Under the pieces are notes generated by a model. It was not told where the DNA came from. It saw only the letters and a list, made by a program, of their open reading frames with translations, and searched no databases. Below, one piece after another: positions 6,573 to 8,577 of a stretch of DNA of 8,577 nt. The stretch is from an uncultured Oxalobacteraceae bacterium (lineage in GTDB: Bacteria > Pseudomonadota > Gammaproteobacteria > Burkholderiales > Burkholderiaceae), in contig CAMLDH010000149.1 in the NCBI GenBank assembly GCA_946478765.1, forward strand, positions 1 through 8,577, in the 5' to 3' direction. The position numbers and the translations under genes were made by a program. The stretch's first letter is position 1. Each line of letters opens with the position of its first letter.

Positions 6573-7727
6573 ATGATCAACATTCATCTTTATCCCTCGC
6601 CCTTTCTGAACGAGAGCCGCATTTTGCGCGAGGCGGGATCGCTGGCCAGGCTTGGCTTGTTTGAGCGCATTGATCTTATCGGCGTCGGCAAGGCAGGGGT
6701 GCCGGCCAGTGAGAAGCTCCAGGATGGCATGCAGATACGACGCATCGGTCAACGCGATAGCGTCGGCGGCGTGTTTCGCAAGATTGCCGATATTGCCGGT
6801 TGGAGCCGTACCGTCTATCGCCAATATCGGGATGTGCCGTTGATCTGCGTCAACTGCCACAGTGTCACGACCTTGCCGTTAGGTGTACTGCTGAAACGTG
6901 CGACCGGCGCCAAGCTCATCTACGACGCGCATGAACTCGAAACTGAAGCTAACGGTCTCGGCGGTGCTAGAAAGTATCTTACCAAGCGAGTGGAACGCGC
7001 CCTGATCGGTCATGCGGATCATTGTATTTTCGTGGGACGCGCAATCGAAAAATGGTATATCCGGGAATACGGACTCGGTAATACCGCGGTGCTCTATAAC
7101 TGCCCGCCGCGCCAGAACATTCAGAAGGGCGATTATTTTCGCGAGACGTTCCCGATACCGCATGACAAGCCGATCTTTCTTTATCAGGGCCTGATAGGCG
7201 AAGGGCGGGGAATACGCATCCTGGTGGAAGCATTCGCGGGCCTCGCGGACAAGGCGGCACTGGTGGTGATGGGATACGGATCGCTGACGGACTGGCTTGC
7301 CGAACAGGCAGCGCGCCATGCAAACATTCATTACCATCCCGCGGTGCCGCCGCAGCGGCTTCTGGCTTACACCAGTGCCGCCGACTACGGAATATCGCTG
7401 ATCGAGGCGACATCGATGAGTTACGAGTACTGCATGCCGAACAAGCTTTTCGAATACGTCATGGCGAGAAAGCCTGTCCTTGTTTCGCCGACCATGGAGC
7501 AGCGGGATTTCGTCGAGCACCATGGCATCGGCGAGGTTGCCGCCGACTTTTCTCCGCAAGCCGTGAGGGAGGCCGCGCTGCGCTTGCTGGAGCGAACGCC
7601 GGCTAGTCTGGAAGCCGCTCTCAATCAGACCAGCAATGAATATTGCTGGGAGCGACAAGAAATGAAGCTTGAGGATATTTATATCGAGGCGCTCGGCTTT
7701 CGGCCCCGCTTGAGTCACGCAGGTTGA
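6573..7727 (+). CDS. Glycosyltransferase family 4 (GT-B)
   Basis: Cytoplasmic glycosyltransferase of 384 aa, a normal length for GT4, likely transferring a nucleotide-activated sugar onto the growing repeat unit. The N-terminal domain has YPSPFLNESRILREAGSLAR (7-26) and KLIYDAHELETEA (114-126), a common GT4 signature. SMSYEYCMPNKLFEYVMARK (281-300) followed by PVLVSP matches the donor-nucleotide loop of GT4 enzymes, with E294 as the expected conserved glutamate. YQGLIGEGRGIRILVEAF (204-221) is the first strand-helix of the donor domain. ATG 6573 follows an AGAAG stretch (6560-6564) at suitable distance. It opens the second gene train; its TGA at 7725-7727 lies 8 nt before the HisH-like ATG. 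Codon usage is GC-richer than in the glycosyltransferase at 1377-2450. The exact sugar specificity cannot be read from sequence. Confidence 0.87.
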   Translation: MINIHLYPSPFLNESRILREAGSLARLGLFERIDLIGVGKAGVPASEKLQDGMQIRRIGQRDSVGGVFRKIADIAGWSRTVYRQYRDVPLICVNCHSVTTLPLGVLLKRATGAKLIYDAHELETEANGLGGARKYLTKRVERALIGHADHCIFVGRAIEKWYIREYGLGNTAVLYNCPPRQNIQKGDYFRETFPIPHDKPIFLYQGLIGEGRGIRILVEAFAGLADKAALVVMGYGSLTDWLAEQAARHANIHYHPAVPPQRLLAYTSAADYGISLIEATSMSYEYCMPNKLFEYVMARKPVLVSPTMEQRDFVEHHGIGEVAADFSPQAVREAALRLLERTPASLEAALNQTSNEYCWERQEMKLEDIYIEALGFRPRLSHAG

Positions 7728-7735
7728 TAAAAAAA

Positions 7736-8350
7736 ATGATTTCTATCATCGATTATGGTGTGGCCAATCTCGGTTCGATTCTCAATATGCTGCGCAAGGT
7801 GGGGGCGAGGGCCGAACTGGTTTCCAGCAAGGAAGCAGTCGCTCGGGCGGAGAAGATCATCCTGCCCGGCATCGGGGCATTCGATCATGGCATATCGGCG
7901 TTGCGAGAACGGGGCCTGGTCGACGTTCTGAGAAAGAAAGTGCTGGACGACAAGGTGCCGCTGCTTGGCGTCTGCCTGGGCATGCAGATGCTGGGCAAGG
8001 TGAGCGAGGAAGGACATCTTGCGGGCCTGGGCCTGCTCGATGCACATTGCAAGCGTTTTTCCTTCACCGACGATCACCGGCAAAAGGTGCCGCACATGGG
8101 GTGGAGCCTGCTGGCGCCACGGCAGCAGGAGAGTGCGCTGCTGAAGGGGCTCGATGCCAAGGCGCGCTTCTATTTCGTTCATTCGTATCACATGGTTTGT
8201 GCCGATCCGGCCGATGTGCTGGCAACCGCCTGCTATGGCAGCGAGTTTGTCGCCATGGTCCAGCGCGGCAATGTATTCGGCGCACAGTTCCATCCCGAGA
8301 AAAGCCACCGTTTCGGCATGGCGCTGCTCCACAATTTTGCGGAGGTGTGA
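7736..8350 (+). CDS. hisH2: HisH-type glutamine amidotransferase subunit (HisH2-like, polysaccharide locus)
   Basis: Class I glutaminase of 204 aa that hydrolyses glutamine and passes ammonia to a HisF-type partner. The N-terminus ISIIDYGVANLGSILNML is typical of HisH. ILPGIGAFDHG (42-52) forms the oxyanion region, LGVCLGMQMLG (77-87) holds the nucleophile Cys80, and FGAQFHPEKS (181-190) supplies His186 and Glu188, so the catalytic triad is intact. Canonical HisH has the same motifs, so the assignment to the lipopolysaccharide paralogue comes from the neighbours: a HisF-like gene follows with a 1-nt overlap and the usual his genes are absent. Such HisH2/HisF2 pairs feed WbpG-type enzymes that build acetamidino or amide groups on amino sugars. 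ATG 7736 is chosen; TTG 7724, overlapping the previous stop, would add four residues. Confidence 0.9.
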   Translation: MISIIDYGVANLGSILNMLRKVGARAELVSSKEAVARAEKIILPGIGAFDHGISALRERGLVDVLRKKVLDDKVPLLGVCLGMQMLGKVSEEGHLAGLGLLDAHCKRFSFTDDHRQKVPHMGWSLLAPRQQESALLKGLDAKARFYFVHSYHMVCADPADVLATACYGSEFVAMVQRGNVFGAQFHPEKSHRFGMALLHNFAEV

Positions 8351-8577
8351 TGCTGCACGCACGTGTCATTCCCTGCCTGCTTTTGCGTAACGGCGGCCTG
8401 GTCAAGACGATCAAATTCAAGAACCCCCGTTACGTCGGCGATCCCATCAACGCGGTGCGCATCTTCAACGACAAGGAAGTCGATGAACTGGCGTTCCTCG
8501 ACATTGGCAGTACCACTGCCCTTAACGGCCCCAATTTTGCTTTGCTGGCCGATATTGCCAGCGAAGCATTCATGCCC
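8350..8577 (+). CDS. hisF2: HisF-type synthase subunit, HisF2-like, truncated by the window end
   Basis: Only the first 76 codons are present. MLHARVIPCLLLRNGGLVKT followed by YVGDPINAVRIFNDKEVDEL and FLDI is clearly the N-terminus of a HisF-like (beta-alpha)8 barrel. The imidazole glycerol phosphate synthase HisF normally reads CLDV at residues 9-12, with Asp11 as a catalytic residue; here it reads CLLL, so residue 11 is leucine. This substitution is what I recall for HisF2 proteins of lipopolysaccharide loci, which conduct ammonia to another enzyme and do not make imidazole glycerol phosphate. ATG 8350 overlaps the hisH-like stop as TGATG, with GGAGG (8341-8345) as ribosome-binding site 4 nt upstream. 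The coupling of the two subunits fits their physical complex. The second catalytic Asp (about residue 130) lies beyond the window. Confidence 0.9.
   Translation, partial: MLHARVIPCLLLRNGGLVKTIKFKNPRYVGDPINAVRIFNDKEVDELAFLDIGSTTALNGPNFALLADIASEAFMP

Noticed and set aside
6879..7718. 279-codon minus-strand open frame
   Set aside because: It is antisense to the family 4 glycosyltransferase gene, whose protein has clear GT4 motifs; the reverse translation shows no recognisable domain.
7715..8362. 215-codon minus-strand open frame
   Set aside because: Complete shadow of the HisH-like gene, which has an intact catalytic triad; the antisense product has no family signature.

Overview
This window is part of a surface-polysaccharide (O-antigen or capsule) biosynthesis locus, with every supported gene on the + strand. 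The genes are typical of Gram-negative proteobacteria. The epimerase is very close to Pseudomonas WbpP, and together with the overall gene style this suggests a beta- or gammaproteobacterium; I lean to Betaproteobacteria, without being able to prove it. No rRNA, tRNA, CRISPR array or insertion sequence is visible.

Layout. Positions 1-264 are AT-rich, contain inverted repeats and carry one copy of a repeated promoter-like element. A first gene train follows: a WbpP-type UDP-N-acetylhexosamine 4-epimerase (265-1374), a GT-B glycosyltransferase (1377-2450), a Wzy/O-antigen-ligase-type membrane protein (2496-3713), a Wzx-type flippase (3719-4978) and a polysaccharide-deacetylase-like protein with an N-terminal DUF7033-like region (4978-6360). 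Junctions are tight: 2 nt, 45 nt, about 5 nt and a 1-nt overlap. A 212-nt gap (6361-6572) carries the second copy of the promoter-like element. A second train begins there: a family 4 glycosyltransferase (6573-7727), a HisH-type glutaminase (7736-8350) and the start of a HisF-type synthase subunit (8350 onward, cut by the window end).

How the genes work together (inference from known families). The epimerase would supply a GalNAc- or GalNAcA-type nucleotide sugar, the glycosyltransferases would build the lipid-linked repeat unit, Wzx would flip it across the inner membrane and Wzy would polymerise it. The deacetylase-like protein may trim or modify the glycan. The HisH/HisF pair looks like the HisH2/HisF2 paralogues of lipopolysaccharide loci, which make ammonia for a WbpG-type amidotransferase. 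The HisF-like protein has leucine where histidine-biosynthetic HisF has its catalytic Asp11, so histidine synthesis is unlikely. A WbpG-like gene is expected just beyond the right edge, and a nucleotide-sugar dehydrogenase (WbpO/WbpA type) should be sought on the left.

The most unusual signal is non-coding. A 45-bp element around TTCCATAC is repeated (34/45 identical, no gaps) upstream of both gene trains. Two further TTCCATAC copies form an inverted pair near the left edge. This suggests a shared regulator for the two transcription units. Base composition also shifts: a sampled 60-nt stretch is about 35% G+C in the second gene, against about 57% in the epimerase and 63% in hisH, as expected for a serotype-specific core inside a more typical flank.
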